A stretch of DNA of 64,000 bases, taken from NCBI RefSeq assembly GCF_008632075.1, contig NZ_VWVM01000016.1:1-64000 (forward strand), written 5' to 3'. The notes below the pieces were generated by a model, which was not told the origin of the DNA, did not search any database, and was given only the letters and a program-made list of their open reading frames with translations. Origin of the DNA: Candidatus Pantoea gossypiicola (GTDB lineage: Bacteria; Pseudomonadota; Gammaproteobacteria; Enterobacterales; Enterobacteriaceae). This document shows positions 1-7,853 of the stretch, in pieces. Each line of letters begins with the position of its first letter. Positions within the stretch are counted from its first letter, which is position 1. A program made the position numbers and the translations under genes.

Positions 1-81
1 GCAGAGTTCACGGGCAGAAACCCCGGCTTCAGCCTCGCGAAGAATACTGATGATCTGTTCGTCGGAAAAACGCTTCTTCAT
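1..81 (-). CDS. IS3-family transposase OrfA, N-terminal fragment
   Basis: Only 27 codons are present because the gene runs off the window edge. They begin MKKRFSDEQIISILREAE, the characteristic start of the IS3-family OrfA helix-turn-helix protein that binds the element's inverted repeats. The family normally makes OrfA and, by programmed frameshifting, an OrfAB transposase carrying the DDE domain; neither can be assessed here. The ATG is preceded on the minus strand by GAGGACATCCCC. Confidence 0.85.
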   Translation of the reverse strand, partial: MKKRFSDEQIISILREAEAGVSARELC

Positions 82-152
82 GGGGATGTCCTCATGTGGC
101 TTATGAAGACATTACTAACATCGTGGTGTATTAATCAACGGGGGGCAGGTCA
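1..152 (-). mobile_element. IS3-family (IS407-group-like) insertion element, one end
   Basis: The strand read from 152 downward begins TGACCTGCCCCCCGTTGATT, the kind of terminus I associate with IS407-group IS3 elements. The transposase OrfA start follows about 70 bases inside. The rest of the element, including OrfB and the other terminal repeat, lies left of the window, so target duplication cannot be checked. The exact IS name is not determined here. Confidence 0.8.
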
Positions 153-407
153 ATGAACCTATATTTCAATTATTTAATCCGGTTAGCTTTTATGTAAAAG
201 CGGCACTTTTCATGGTCAGTATTAACAGAATTTTAAATTTTACGGCAGGAATCCTGCACTTTTGAAAATTCTTAGCTGATTAAAACAGTGTATGCCGCCA
301 CACCAGAGTTAGAGCAAAAAGACACCAGGAAAGATATTCAGTCAGGCCAGGATAAAGCGGCAAAACAGCATCGCTAGCGATACTGTCTACTCCGCGTAAA
401 ACAATAA

Positions 408-978
408 TTATCGGATAAAAGAATCCCCTACTTGTGCCCGAGCATACCATTCCATCAGCTCCCCAGTGCCCGGCTCATTTTCGGCGGGTGCCCATGGCGC
501 TAAGTCTTGTTCAGTCACAGACTGGTAACCCCCGTGTTTAACCTCAAAAATAACACCCCAACGATAACACCGCATGCCAGGTGCCTGCTTCCGTCTCCAT
601 GACCTTGCACCCCTCTCCTAACACCACCCGTTGGGTAACATACCCATTTTCATCAAAGTGTAATACCTGAAACCGCCCACAGAGCGAGGTCAGCAATTCA
701 AAAGTATGCGGATGTCGATGAGGACGGACGGTTGCCGTAAGGCTTTTGCCATTCTCAACGGATGTATAACCTCTGCATTCGCGGAACAAATCTCAGCCCG
801 GATAATAGATGCTGCTGCTTAAAGCTATAAAACTGACGATGGCAGAACTCACAAACATCGCCTGTATCGCGTGATAGCAGGTGACAGAAAGATGTTCTCT
901 GTTTCCTAAACGAAAGCCATTTTGAGCGCTTTTACACTGTCTGCCTGAAGCCAGATCAAAAACCGAAACGCTTATCAT
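408..978 (-). pseudogene. wbuC-like cupin metalloprotein, inactivated
   Basis: Read from 978 downward, one frame gives an N-terminal part (NGFRLGNREHLS), a TGA stop at 793-795, then, still in the same frame, the cupin core with the metal-ligand motif RPHRHPH, a FDENG turn and GTWHA. That frame then ends early. Shifting one base at the GGGG run near 558 recovers the expected C-terminal part (VIFEVKHGGYQS, then DLAPWAPAE) up to a TAA at 408-410. The WbuC family is cupin-fold, often near O-antigen genes, with no settled function. One in-frame stop plus one frameshift in a homopolymer argue for a true pseudogene, though the frameshift alone could be a sequencing error. A nearby IS end fits local decay. 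Confidence 0.7.
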
Positions 979-1018
979 TTATAGAATGAGTGCTTCTTAC
1001 TCAGAGGCAGAGCGTGGT

Positions 1019-1243
1019 ATGGCAATTAACATGGGCAGCACCTACCGAATCCTTGGTTATCAGCCATCGGTCAATTTCGCCTGGCGGCAAAAATTACTGA
1101 CAATGGGCATGCTGCCCGGGGCAGTAGTGGAGGTTATTCGCGTGGCACCTATGGGCGATCCGGTTCAGATTCGTACCCGCCGTGTCAGCCTGGCGGTGCG
1201 ACAGCGTGATCTGGCCGACATCATTCTGGAGGAAATCGTCTGA
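1019..1243 (+). CDS. feoA: Ferrous iron transport protein A
   Basis: Small cytoplasmic SH3-like-fold protein that works with the FeoB Fe(II) permease; its precise role in the complex is still debated. The 74-residue product has the family signatures AYRQKLLSLGMLPG-like (here WRQKLLTMGMLPG) and GDPVQIRTRRVSLAVR. I chose ATG 1019 rather than the upstream ATG at 986 because it gives exactly E. coli FeoA-like spacing before the first conserved strand and a GAGG sits about 12 bases upstream. The stop overlaps the feoB start (TGATG), indicating translational coupling. No convincing Fur box was found. Confidence 0.93.
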   Translation: MAINMGSTYRILGYQPSVNFAWRQKLLTMGMLPGAVVEVIRVAPMGDPVQIRTRRVSLAVRQRDLADIILEEIV

Positions 1244-3570
1244 TGAAAAAGATTACCATCGGATTGATTGGCAATCCCAACACCGGCAAAACCACACTGT
1301 TTAATCAGCTGACCGGTGCCCGCCAGCGGGTCGGTAACTGGGCGGGTGTCACGGTTGAACGTAAAGAAGGACAGTTCTTTACTGCACAGTCTGACGTCCG
1401 GCTCATCGATCTGCCCGGCACTCGCTCGCTGACTACGCTATCCGCTGAAAGCTCTATTGATGAGAGCATCGCCTGTCAGTATCTCTACCAGAATTCCGCC
1501 GATGTAGTGATTAACGTCGTCGATGCTTCCAGTCTGGAAAGTAACCTGTTCCTGACCTTTCAACTGCTTGAGCTTGGCGTACCCTGTATTGTCGCCCTGA
1601 ACATGCAGGATATTGCCGCAAGCCAGAACATCACAATTGATGCCGCAGCGCTGTCAGCCCGCCTGGGATGTCCGGTGGTTTCACTGACATCAACCAAAGG
1701 CGACGGTATCGCTCAGCTAAAAGCACTGATTGACCAGCCACATATTTATCGCGCCCCAGAAAAGGTGCCATATCCGGCCGCGATTGAAACCGCGATTGAG
1801 CAGCTCAGCCTGCGGATGTCCGGGTCGCTGACCCCGCAGAAAAGGTACTGGCTGGCATTGCAGTTGCTTGAAGGCGATATCAACAGCCAGAAACTTTGCC
1901 CGGAACTGCTTCCAACCTTGCCTGAGATTATGGAGCGGGCGGGTGGCGATACGGGCGTGCAGATTGCCGATTATCGCTATCGTGCCATTAATGCGGTTTG
2001 TGCGGCCGTCAGTAACATTCATCAGGCTACCCCAGCCAGCCTTACCCGCAAGATTGATAACATTGTGCTGGACCGCTGGCTGGGCATTCCGATATTCCTG
2101 GCCGTGATGTATGTGATGTTTGTTCTCTCAATTAATATCGGCGCGGCATTGCAGCCGCTGTTCGACGGCAGTTCGGTGGCGATATTCATTCATGGCGCAC
2201 AATGGCTGGGATATGTCTGCCACTTCCCGGTCTGGCTGACGGTTTTTCTGGCGCAGGGGCTGGGTGCCGGTATCAATACCGTGCTGCCAATCATTCCACA
2301 AATTGGCCTGATGTTCCTGTTCCTTTCATTCCTTGAGGATTCAGGCTATATGGCGCGCGCCGCCTTTGTGATGGATCGGCTGATGCAGTCACTTGGCCTG
2401 CCGGGGAAATCCTTTGTGCCACTGATTGTCGGCTTTGGCTGTAATGTGCCGGCAGTCATGGGTACAAGGACGCTGGACACACCGCGTGAGCGTCTGCTTA
2501 CGGTACTGATTGCGCCTTTTATGTCCTGCGGCGCGCGGCTGGCAATCTTTGCGGTGTTCGCCGCGGCATTCTTTGATGCTCACAGTTCCAGCCTGGTATT
2601 TTCACTCTATCTGCTGGGCATTGTCGTGGCGATTGCGACCGGGCTGGTGCTCAAGCATACCCTGCTGGGTGGCGAAGCTTCACCGTTTATCATGGAATTG
2701 CCGATCTATCACCGGCCTCATCTTAAAAGCCTGCTGCTGCAGACCTGGCAACGGCTGAAAATGTTTGTGGTGCGTGCTGGTCAGGTCATTATCCTGGTGA
2801 GTATGCTGATTGGTGTGCTGAGCAGCTTTGCATTCAATGGCCAGCTGGTTGATGACATAAATCACTCTGCGCTGGCAGCGACCAGTAAAGCTATCACACC
2901 CGTGCTTCTGCCCATCGGCGTGACACAGGATAACTGGCAGGCGACAGTGGGGCTGGTGAGCGGCATTATGGCAAAAGAGGTCGTGGTCGGTACGCTTAAC
3001 AGCCTTTACACCACGGAGGCGATTCAGAGTAGTGTGTTTAATCCGCAGGCTTTTAACCTGGCGGATGAATTGAAAGAGGCGCTGACGGAAACCTGGACGG
3101 GCCTGACGGCTGCATTCAGAATTGATTCGCTGGCCCATCCTATTGATGCCAGTAAAGGCGATGGTGAGATGGCATCCGGTTCAATGGGCGTGATGGCAGC
3201 AAAATTTGGCAGCGGCTTTGCCGCTTACAGCTATTTAATCTTTGTCCTGCTCTACGTTCCCTGCGTCTCAGTCATGGGTGCAATCGCGCGAGAGGCCGGG
3301 AAAAAATGGATGATGTTCTCATTCTTCTGGGGGCTTAACATCGCCTATACCATGGCGACACTCTTTTATCAGACCGTCACATTTAACGCGCATCCTGCAT
3401 TCAGTGCAGTCTGCCTGATAAGCGTGCTGTTGCTGAATGGAATCATCCTGCTGACACTGCGTAAAGCTGGAAACAGGGTGCAGGCAATACCGGTTATGCC
3501 TGGAGAGGAAAAAAGAGGTTGTCGCGGCTGCCACGGAAGCTGTGATAAACAGAAAGGCTACGCGCAGTAA
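1243..3570 (+). CDS. feoB: Ferrous iron permease FeoB
   Basis: Inner-membrane Fe(II) transporter, 775 residues, the usual length. The N-terminal G-protein domain shows G1 GNPNTGKT (residues 10-17), G3 DLPG (56-59) and G4 NMQD (120-123; NxxD consensus). The rest is the polytopic permease with two Gate-type repeats, including GCNVPAVMGTRTLDTPRERL. The C-terminus carries a short Cys cluster (GCRGCHGSCDK). In E. coli a third gene, feoC, follows; here no FeoC-like reading frame is visible in the 355 bases downstream, so this is a two-gene feoAB arrangement. Confidence 0.97.
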   Translation: MKKITIGLIGNPNTGKTTLFNQLTGARQRVGNWAGVTVERKEGQFFTAQSDVRLIDLPGTRSLTTLSAESSIDESIACQYLYQNSADVVINVVDASSLESNLFLTFQLLELGVPCIVALNMQDIAASQNITIDAAALSARLGCPVVSLTSTKGDGIAQLKALIDQPHIYRAPEKVPYPAAIETAIEQLSLRMSGSLTPQKRYWLALQLLEGDINSQKLCPELLPTLPEIMERAGGDTGVQIADYRYRAINAVCAAVSNIHQATPASLTRKIDNIVLDRWLGIPIFLAVMYVMFVLSINIGAALQPLFDGSSVAIFIHGAQWLGYVCHFPVWLTVFLAQGLGAGINTVLPIIPQIGLMFLFLSFLEDSGYMARAAFVMDRLMQSLGLPGKSFVPLIVGFGCNVPAVMGTRTLDTPRERLLTVLIAPFMSCGARLAIFAVFAAAFFDAHSSSLVFSLYLLGIVVAIATGLVLKHTLLGGEASPFIMELPIYHRPHLKSLLLQTWQRLKMFVVRAGQVIILVSMLIGVLSSFAFNGQLVDDINHSALAATSKAITPVLLPIGVTQDNWQATVGLVSGIMAKEVVVGTLNSLYTTEAIQSSVFNPQAFNLADELKEALTETWTGLTAAFRIDSLAHPIDASKGDGEMASGSMGVMAAKFGSGFAAYSYLIFVLLYVPCVSVMGAIAREAGKKWMMFSFFWGLNIAYTMATLFYQTVTFNAHPAFSAVCLISVLLLNGIILLTLRKAGNRVQAIPVMPGEEKRGCRGCHGSCDKQKGYAQ

Positions 3571-3925
3571 AGATAAACATCGATGCTATCCGTTGCGATG
3601 CTGATTTATCAGCGCCGCAGCGGAGAGATACCCGATCGTCCTTTCGCTGACAGTGATAAGTCAGGAACATCAGTGAAGAGCGTTGATCGATATCCCCTGG
3701 CGCACCGCGCGTTTTGGTCATTCCTGTTAAGCTGGCAGTTGCTATCTCAGAGACAGATTCACAGCAGATGGTATGGCAGCACGAAGAAAGTAATGAAATC
3801 AGCCGGATGAACCGACCATGCTCCCGCAATAGTGATAAACCGTACCGGCTTACACACAGGCTGTCCACTTTTTCTGTGGATAACTCTGGCCTGAAAACAG
3901 GTCAAATTCGCGCTTCATGAAGCTA
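3571..3925. other. Intergenic region between feoB and the recombinase gene
   Basis: 355 bases separating two convergent genes. I found no gene with family resemblance, no feoC and no clear terminator hairpin. It contains one perfect DnaA box (listed separately) and a weaker neighbour TTACACACA at 3850-3858. Confidence 0.6.
3875..3883 (-). promoter_or_regulatory. DnaA box
   Basis: TGTGGATAA here is the exact complement of the consensus TTATCCACA. It is a single site with one poor neighbour (3850-3858), not a cluster. It lies near a plasmid-style recombinase gene, but I see no iterons or AT-rich unwinding region, so it does not define an origin. Confidence 0.45.
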
Positions 3926-4963
3926 TCAGCCGGGAATATCGGGTTCAGCATACTGTTCCATGAACTCCACCATAGCGCCTTTATGCGCATCCACATGACG
4001 GATATAGCGCATCAGCGTCTCCGGTTTTTTCCAGGTGCCTTCCTGCATGATCCGGGCGACAGGATAGCCTTTATCTGCCATATCCTGAGCTGCTCCCACT
4101 CGTGCACTGTGACCACTCCAGCCGGTATAACGATTTTTGTTGGCTTTTATTGCACCTGCTTTACCGGCCGTTCGCCAGGCGCGCTTAAAAATCTGTTCCA
4201 GTGCCCGGGTACTCATTGGTTTTTCTGTAATAATTATCCGGCCAGAGCGATGTACTGCATTGAACAGCCAGGCATCAGGCTGACTGGAAAGGCCGGATGC
4301 CTCAATCCACTCTTCAAGCCGCCGGGTTGAATGAGTGCTGAGCGCCTTGATCAATCCGCCAGTCTGCACAATTGTTTTTGTCCACGCCACATCCAGAATG
4401 ATACGACCGTCACCGGCACGCATCACATCACGCACCCGTAATCGTGACAGTTCACTGATACGCAGTAGTGTTGCATAAGCGACATGCAAAAAAGCCATGT
4501 CACGAAGCACCTGGAGATTGTCAGAACCTGCCCACTTTTTATCCAGCGCCATAAGGTCTGTCAGCCTGAAAGGCACGGCCTGACCCGCGCGCTCGCCGCT
4601 TACGACGGCAACCCGGTTAATTCTCTTCATGGTGCGGAAAACCAGCGGAGACACATTGGGAACGGGCAACCCGGCGTTACGGTGTAACATCGAGATTAAC
4701 GCAGCATGGGAGGTGACAGTCGAGGAAGCCCGACCGCTTTCAGCCAGAAAAGAGAGATAGTCGCGTAAATCCTCTGCACTCATCGGCAGAAAAGTACGCT
4801 GATTATCTTCTGACCACTGATTGCAGATTCGCATGACGCTAAGCAACTGTCGCCAGGTATTAGGGGAAAATGCCTCTTTGTCCTGGACGAACTGCCTGAG
4901 CCGTTCGGTGATATCACTGTTCCGGGTGACCGTCAGACGGGTTAACGGCACTATCTCGCTCAT
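3926..4963 (-). CDS. Cre-like tyrosine site-specific recombinase
   Basis: The 345-residue protein is collinear with phage P1 Cre (343 residues), not with XerC/D or phage integrases. An N-terminal core-binding domain has the Cre-like stretches AFSPNTWRQLLSV and SMLHRNAGLPVP. The C-terminal catalytic domain has the full set: R168 (TLLRISE), K196 (WTKT), H285 and R288 (GHSARVGAA), W311 (EGTWKK) and nucleophile Y320 (LMRYIR). Cre joins DNA at 34-bp lox sites, resolving plasmid dimers or circularising phage DNA. A lox-like site lies 155 bases upstream of this gene, as loxP lies upstream of cre in P1. A Cre relative from Pantoea has been described under the name Panto; I cannot test identity here. 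Confidence 0.93.
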   Translation of the reverse strand: MSEIVPLTRLTVTRNSDITERLRQFVQDKEAFSPNTWRQLLSVMRICNQWSEDNQRTFLPMSAEDLRDYLSFLAESGRASSTVTSHAALISMLHRNAGLPVPNVSPLVFRTMKRINRVAVVSGERAGQAVPFRLTDLMALDKKWAGSDNLQVLRDMAFLHVAYATLLRISELSRLRVRDVMRAGDGRIILDVAWTKTIVQTGGLIKALSTHSTRRLEEWIEASGLSSQPDAWLFNAVHRSGRIIITEKPMSTRALEQIFKRAWRTAGKAGAIKANKNRYTGWSGHSARVGAAQDMADKGYPVARIMQEGTWKKPETLMRYIRHVDAHKGAMVEFMEQYAEPDIPG

Positions 4964-4999
4964 TTTTGCTCACTTATCAATCAGAAAACGCGATGATCG

Positions 5000-5056
5000 C
5001 GCTACGTGAATTCTGAGAATTTCGCAGGGGGATTACCGGCCAGAATTTACGTAGCG
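5000..5056. repeat. 16-bp inverted repeat upstream of the Cre-like gene
   Basis: CGCTACGTGAATTCTG at 5000-5015 is the reverse complement of 5041-5056 except for one position (15 of 16), with 25 bases between. It lies between the recombinase start and the lox-like site. It could be an operator for the recombinase promoter, an accessory binding site, or a stem-loop in the leader. Confidence 0.7.
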
Positions 5057-5117
5057 TTGCCATTTTGCAGGGTAATCTTTGCTGCTCTTTATCATAACCC
5101 GACGACTTTGCTGTGTC

Positions 5118-5151
5118 ATGACTTCGTATAAGAACAATTATACGAAGTCAT
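5118..5151. other. lox-like recombination site
   Basis: Arms ATGACTTCGTATA (5118-5130) and TATACGAAGTCAT (5139-5151) are perfect inverted 13-mers flanking an asymmetric 8-bp spacer AGAACAAT. The layout is the 13-8-13 of loxP, and each arm differs from the loxP arm ATAACTTCGTATA at one position. The palindrome extends one more base on each side (5117/5152). Together with the adjacent Cre-like gene this is very probably its target. The asymmetric spacer would give the site direction. Confidence 0.9.
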
Positions 5152-5892
5152 GTGAATGTGCAGGATTCAGCCCGGTTTTGACCCGATAAACAGATTCTCA
5201 AATGGGTAAGGCAGGGAGACGTTCGAAACACCAACCTATCCAGGGTTAATGACGAAGCGGTTATTTATGACAAGGCATAAAATGAAAAATAGAAGAGAAG
5301 TCTGAATAACTATCTAGTGAAATCGTGAAATAGTAACCTGATAAATAGAATCTGAATAAAGTCAGCACTTCCAATGCGCTGAGTAAGGCGAAAAAAACGT
5401 GAAATTCAATTAACAGACTATTGAGGATTGAAATTTTATTATGTATTCAGCCAGTTTAATTTATAGATAATTGAAGGATCCCGAATGAAACTTCTGTCTA
5501 TCAGATCCGTTTGAAATCACTTCTTTTACTGAATTGCTGCAGCGAAAATTTCCCATGCTGTCTCAGCCATCATCATATGAACACTTCTCATTCACGCTCT
5601 CCCGGAGCATGTCTGCATCCGAAATCAGAATAAAAAACTAAATACTGACTTCGCAAAGATTTAAATGTCAACTGTTAGCGACTATCCGTTATCTTTCAGC
5701 CTGAAATAAAAAGCAACGTTGATGCTTTATGCCAGATACTTTATCAAATGAGACTGATAATTAATCTATTGCCGAAAATTAATTTCTGGCAAGGTAACGG
5801 GCATTTCTTCCTGATGCGTTAAAAAATTTTATAACTGCGTCTGAATTAAGTCACAGAACGCTGTCATCACCAGGGTAAAAAGAGGATATCTC

Positions 5893-6360
5893 ATGAAAAA
5901 AACGTTATTGTCGCTGTGCCTGTTAGGCTTGTCGTGCACACCCGCTATCACGCTGGCTCAACAGCCTGTGACCTGTGTTAAAGCTTCTGAGGAGGATGTG
6001 GCCAATCTGTTTGATACATGGAACACTACGCTGGCAACTGGCGATGCCACTAAAGTCTCTGAATTATATGTCAGCGATGCCGTGCTGCTGCCAACTATTT
6101 CAAACCATGTGCGTCTGACAGATCAGGAACGCATCAACTATTTTAAAGACTTCCTGAAAAAAGGTCCGAGCGGTAAAATTGATTCCCGCACCATCCGAAT
6201 TGGCTGTAATAAAGCGATTGATGCCGGCGTTTACACCTTTACCTTCAAAGATAATACGCACGTTACAGCACGCTATACCTTTACTTACGTCTGGGATGGT
6301 AAGGGCTGGAAAATCTCAACCCATCACTCTTCAGCTATGCCAGAACCAGTGAGCCAGTAA
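5893..6360 (+). CDS. Secreted SnoaL-like (DUF4440/SgcJ-EcaC) protein
   Basis: 155 residues. The first ~22 form a signal peptide (MKKTLLSLCLLGLSCTPAITLA followed by QQ), so the product is probably periplasmic. The rest fits the cystatin-like cone fold of the SgcJ/EcaC and calmodulin-kinase association-domain families: an N-terminal helix (VANLFDTWNTTLATGDATKVSELY), then DAVLLP, and a C-terminal sheet ending YVWDGKGWKISTHHSS. Proteins of this kind are small, often dimeric ligand-binding or isomerase-like domains, and function cannot be read from the sequence. RBS AGAGGA precedes ATG 5893. It stands alone with a terminator behind it. Confidence 0.8.
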   Translation: MKKTLLSLCLLGLSCTPAITLAQQPVTCVKASEEDVANLFDTWNTTLATGDATKVSELYVSDAVLLPTISNHVRLTDQERINYFKDFLKKGPSGKIDSRTIRIGCNKAIDAGVYTFTFKDNTHVTARYTFTYVWDGKGWKISTHHSSAMPEPVSQ

Positions 6361-6392
6361 TATTCGTTTCGCATTATTATTGATTTTTTTAA

Positions 6393-6423
6393 AATCAGCC
6401 TCTGGATATTTCAGAGGCTGATT
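6393..6423. terminator. Rho-independent terminator after the SnoaL-like gene
   Basis: A 12-bp perfect stem AATCAGCCTCTG / CAGAGGCTGATT with a 7-base loop. An A/T run (GATTTTTTTAAAA) lies on the left side, so it would also work on the minus strand; on the plus strand the U tract is weak. Confidence 0.65.
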
Positions 6424-6473
6424 GTTATGGTCAAAAAAATTTATTTAGTACCAACCAGAAACACCCGAAGAAG

Positions 6474-6501
6474 GCAAAGCTTTATTATGAATTAGCTTTG
6501 C
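6474..6501. promoter_or_regulatory. Inverted repeat upstream of the first sulfur operon
   Basis: GCAAAGCT (6474-6481) and AGCTTTGC (6494-6501) form a perfect 8-bp inverted repeat around 12 AT-rich bases, about 130 bases upstream of the first SfnB-like start. It is a candidate operator. No -24/-12 promoter was recognised between it and the gene. Confidence 0.35.
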
Positions 6502-6632
6502 GAATATTGTAATAACCACGCTATTTACTTTGTTCTGACCAACTGACTATTATCGCTTTCAACGTTAATAAATGTGACGCGCTCAATATCAGCCAGTCTG
6601 CTTTGACGCCTGTCTCTTTTTCCGGAAGCGCT

Positions 6633-7844
6633 ATGAAACTCATCTCAGATCCTCCCGAGACTTGCCTGGCGGCCGTCATTACCCGACGCGATCAGGCTAT
6701 TCAGGCTGCCCATTCGCTGGCTGAACAGGCGAAACCTGGTGCCATCGAACGCGATCAGCAACGACTTTACCCCCGCGACCTGCTCGACAAGTTTACCCGG
6801 CTCGGCCTGGGCAGCATCAGTATTCCACGCCGCTATGGTGGCGGGGGACTGGATTTTCAGACAATCGCGGAGGTATTCCGCATCATCTCAGCCAGCGATC
6901 CCTCTCTGGGCCAGATTCCGCAAAATCACTTTGGTCTGATCCAGTTCATTCTTGGCGAAGGCAACCCGCAACAACAGTCAACATTGCTGCAGGCGGTGGT
7001 CAGTGGCAAACGACTGGGCAACGGGGGCCCCGAGAAGAACACCCGCCATACGCGGGACATTCAGGCACGGCTGGTCAGTGACGGTCTGGAACACCATCTG
7101 ACCGGAGAGAAATTCTATTCAACCGGTGCATTATTCGCAGACATTCTGGTAACCACCGCTCTGCAGGAGGGTGACCAGCCTGCAATGGCTTTTATCCCGC
7201 TGCCTGCCGACGGCGTAGAGATTATTGATGACTGGTCAGGCATGGGTCAGCGAACCACGGCCAGCGGCACGGTAAGGCTTGATCGGGTTGCCGTAGATCC
7301 TGCATTGCTTATCCCCTTGCCGCCAGCTGAAAAACCGACCCTGCGCGGTGCTGTCTCGCAGCTGATTCAGGCGGCGATTGATGCCGGTATCGCCCAGGGT
7401 GCGCTGGACGATGCACTGGAGTTTGTCCGCAGCAGCTCACGCCCCTGGGTGGATGCAGGCGTGGAGCGCAACGCTGACGATCCCTACATCCTTGCTGACA
7501 TCGGTCGTATCAGTACTGAACTGAGCGCCGCAAATGCCTTACTGCGCCGAGCCGCAAAGATGCTTGATTCACTCGATCAGCAGGCACTGACAGTGGAAAA
7601 CAGCGCAGCCGCCTCTATTGCCGTAGCGGAAGCCAAAGTGCTGACCACCGACATTGCGCTGCGTGCCAGTGAAAAATTGCTGGAGTGGGGCGGCAGTCGC
7701 GCCACGCTCCTGCAGCATGGGCTGGATCGCCACTGGCGCAATGCGCGCACTCATACGCTGCACGATCCGGTGCGCTGGAAAACATACGCTATAGGCAATT
7801 ACTACCTCAATGCGATCTACCCCGCGCGTCATGCATGGATTTAA
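6633..7844 (+). CDS. SfnB/DszC-type flavin-dependent oxidoreductase (acyl-CoA dehydrogenase fold), first copy
   Basis: 403 residues with acyl-CoA dehydrogenase architecture: N-terminal helical domain (PQNHFGLIQFIL), a middle beta domain (GEKFYSTGALFADILV, DDWSGMGQRTTASGTV) and a C-terminal four-helix domain ending in the conserved LDRHWRNARTHTLHDPVRWK. The last motif places it with SfnB, DszC and related flavin enzymes that oxygenate organosulfur compounds rather than with true acyl-CoA dehydrogenases. The likely role is a two-electron S- or C-oxidation using reduced FMN from a partner reductase; the substrate is unknown. ATG 6633 is preferred to the TTG 30 bases upstream, with GGAAGCG before it. 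First gene of a six-gene rightward operon, 9 bases before its paralogue. Confidence 0.85.
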   Translation: MKLISDPPETCLAAVITRRDQAIQAAHSLAEQAKPGAIERDQQRLYPRDLLDKFTRLGLGSISIPRRYGGGGLDFQTIAEVFRIISASDPSLGQIPQNHFGLIQFILGEGNPQQQSTLLQAVVSGKRLGNGGPEKNTRHTRDIQARLVSDGLEHHLTGEKFYSTGALFADILVTTALQEGDQPAMAFIPLPADGVEIIDDWSGMGQRTTASGTVRLDRVAVDPALLIPLPPAEKPTLRGAVSQLIQAAIDAGIAQGALDDALEFVRSSSRPWVDAGVERNADDPYILADIGRISTELSAANALLRRAAKMLDSLDQQALTVENSAAASIAVAEAKVLTTDIALRASEKLLEWGGSRATLLQHGLDRHWRNARTHTLHDPVRWKTYAIGNYYLNAIYPARHAWI

Positions 7845-7853
7845 GGAGACAGA

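Larger units (their letters stand above)
4964..5892. other. 929-bp non-coding region around the lox-like site
   Basis: No protein-coding gene is supported. The part nearest the recombinase holds a 16-bp inverted repeat pair (5000-5056) and the lox-like site (5118-5151). From about 5240 to 5890 the sequence is AT-rich with no recognisable element; it should carry the promoter of the gene at 5893. Confidence 0.6.

Noticed and set aside
960..1000. Fur box ahead of feoA
   Set aside because: Only a partial match to the 19-bp Fur consensus could be found.
3850..3883. Replication origin
   Set aside because: Only one perfect DnaA box and one poor match; no iterons, rep gene or unwinding region.
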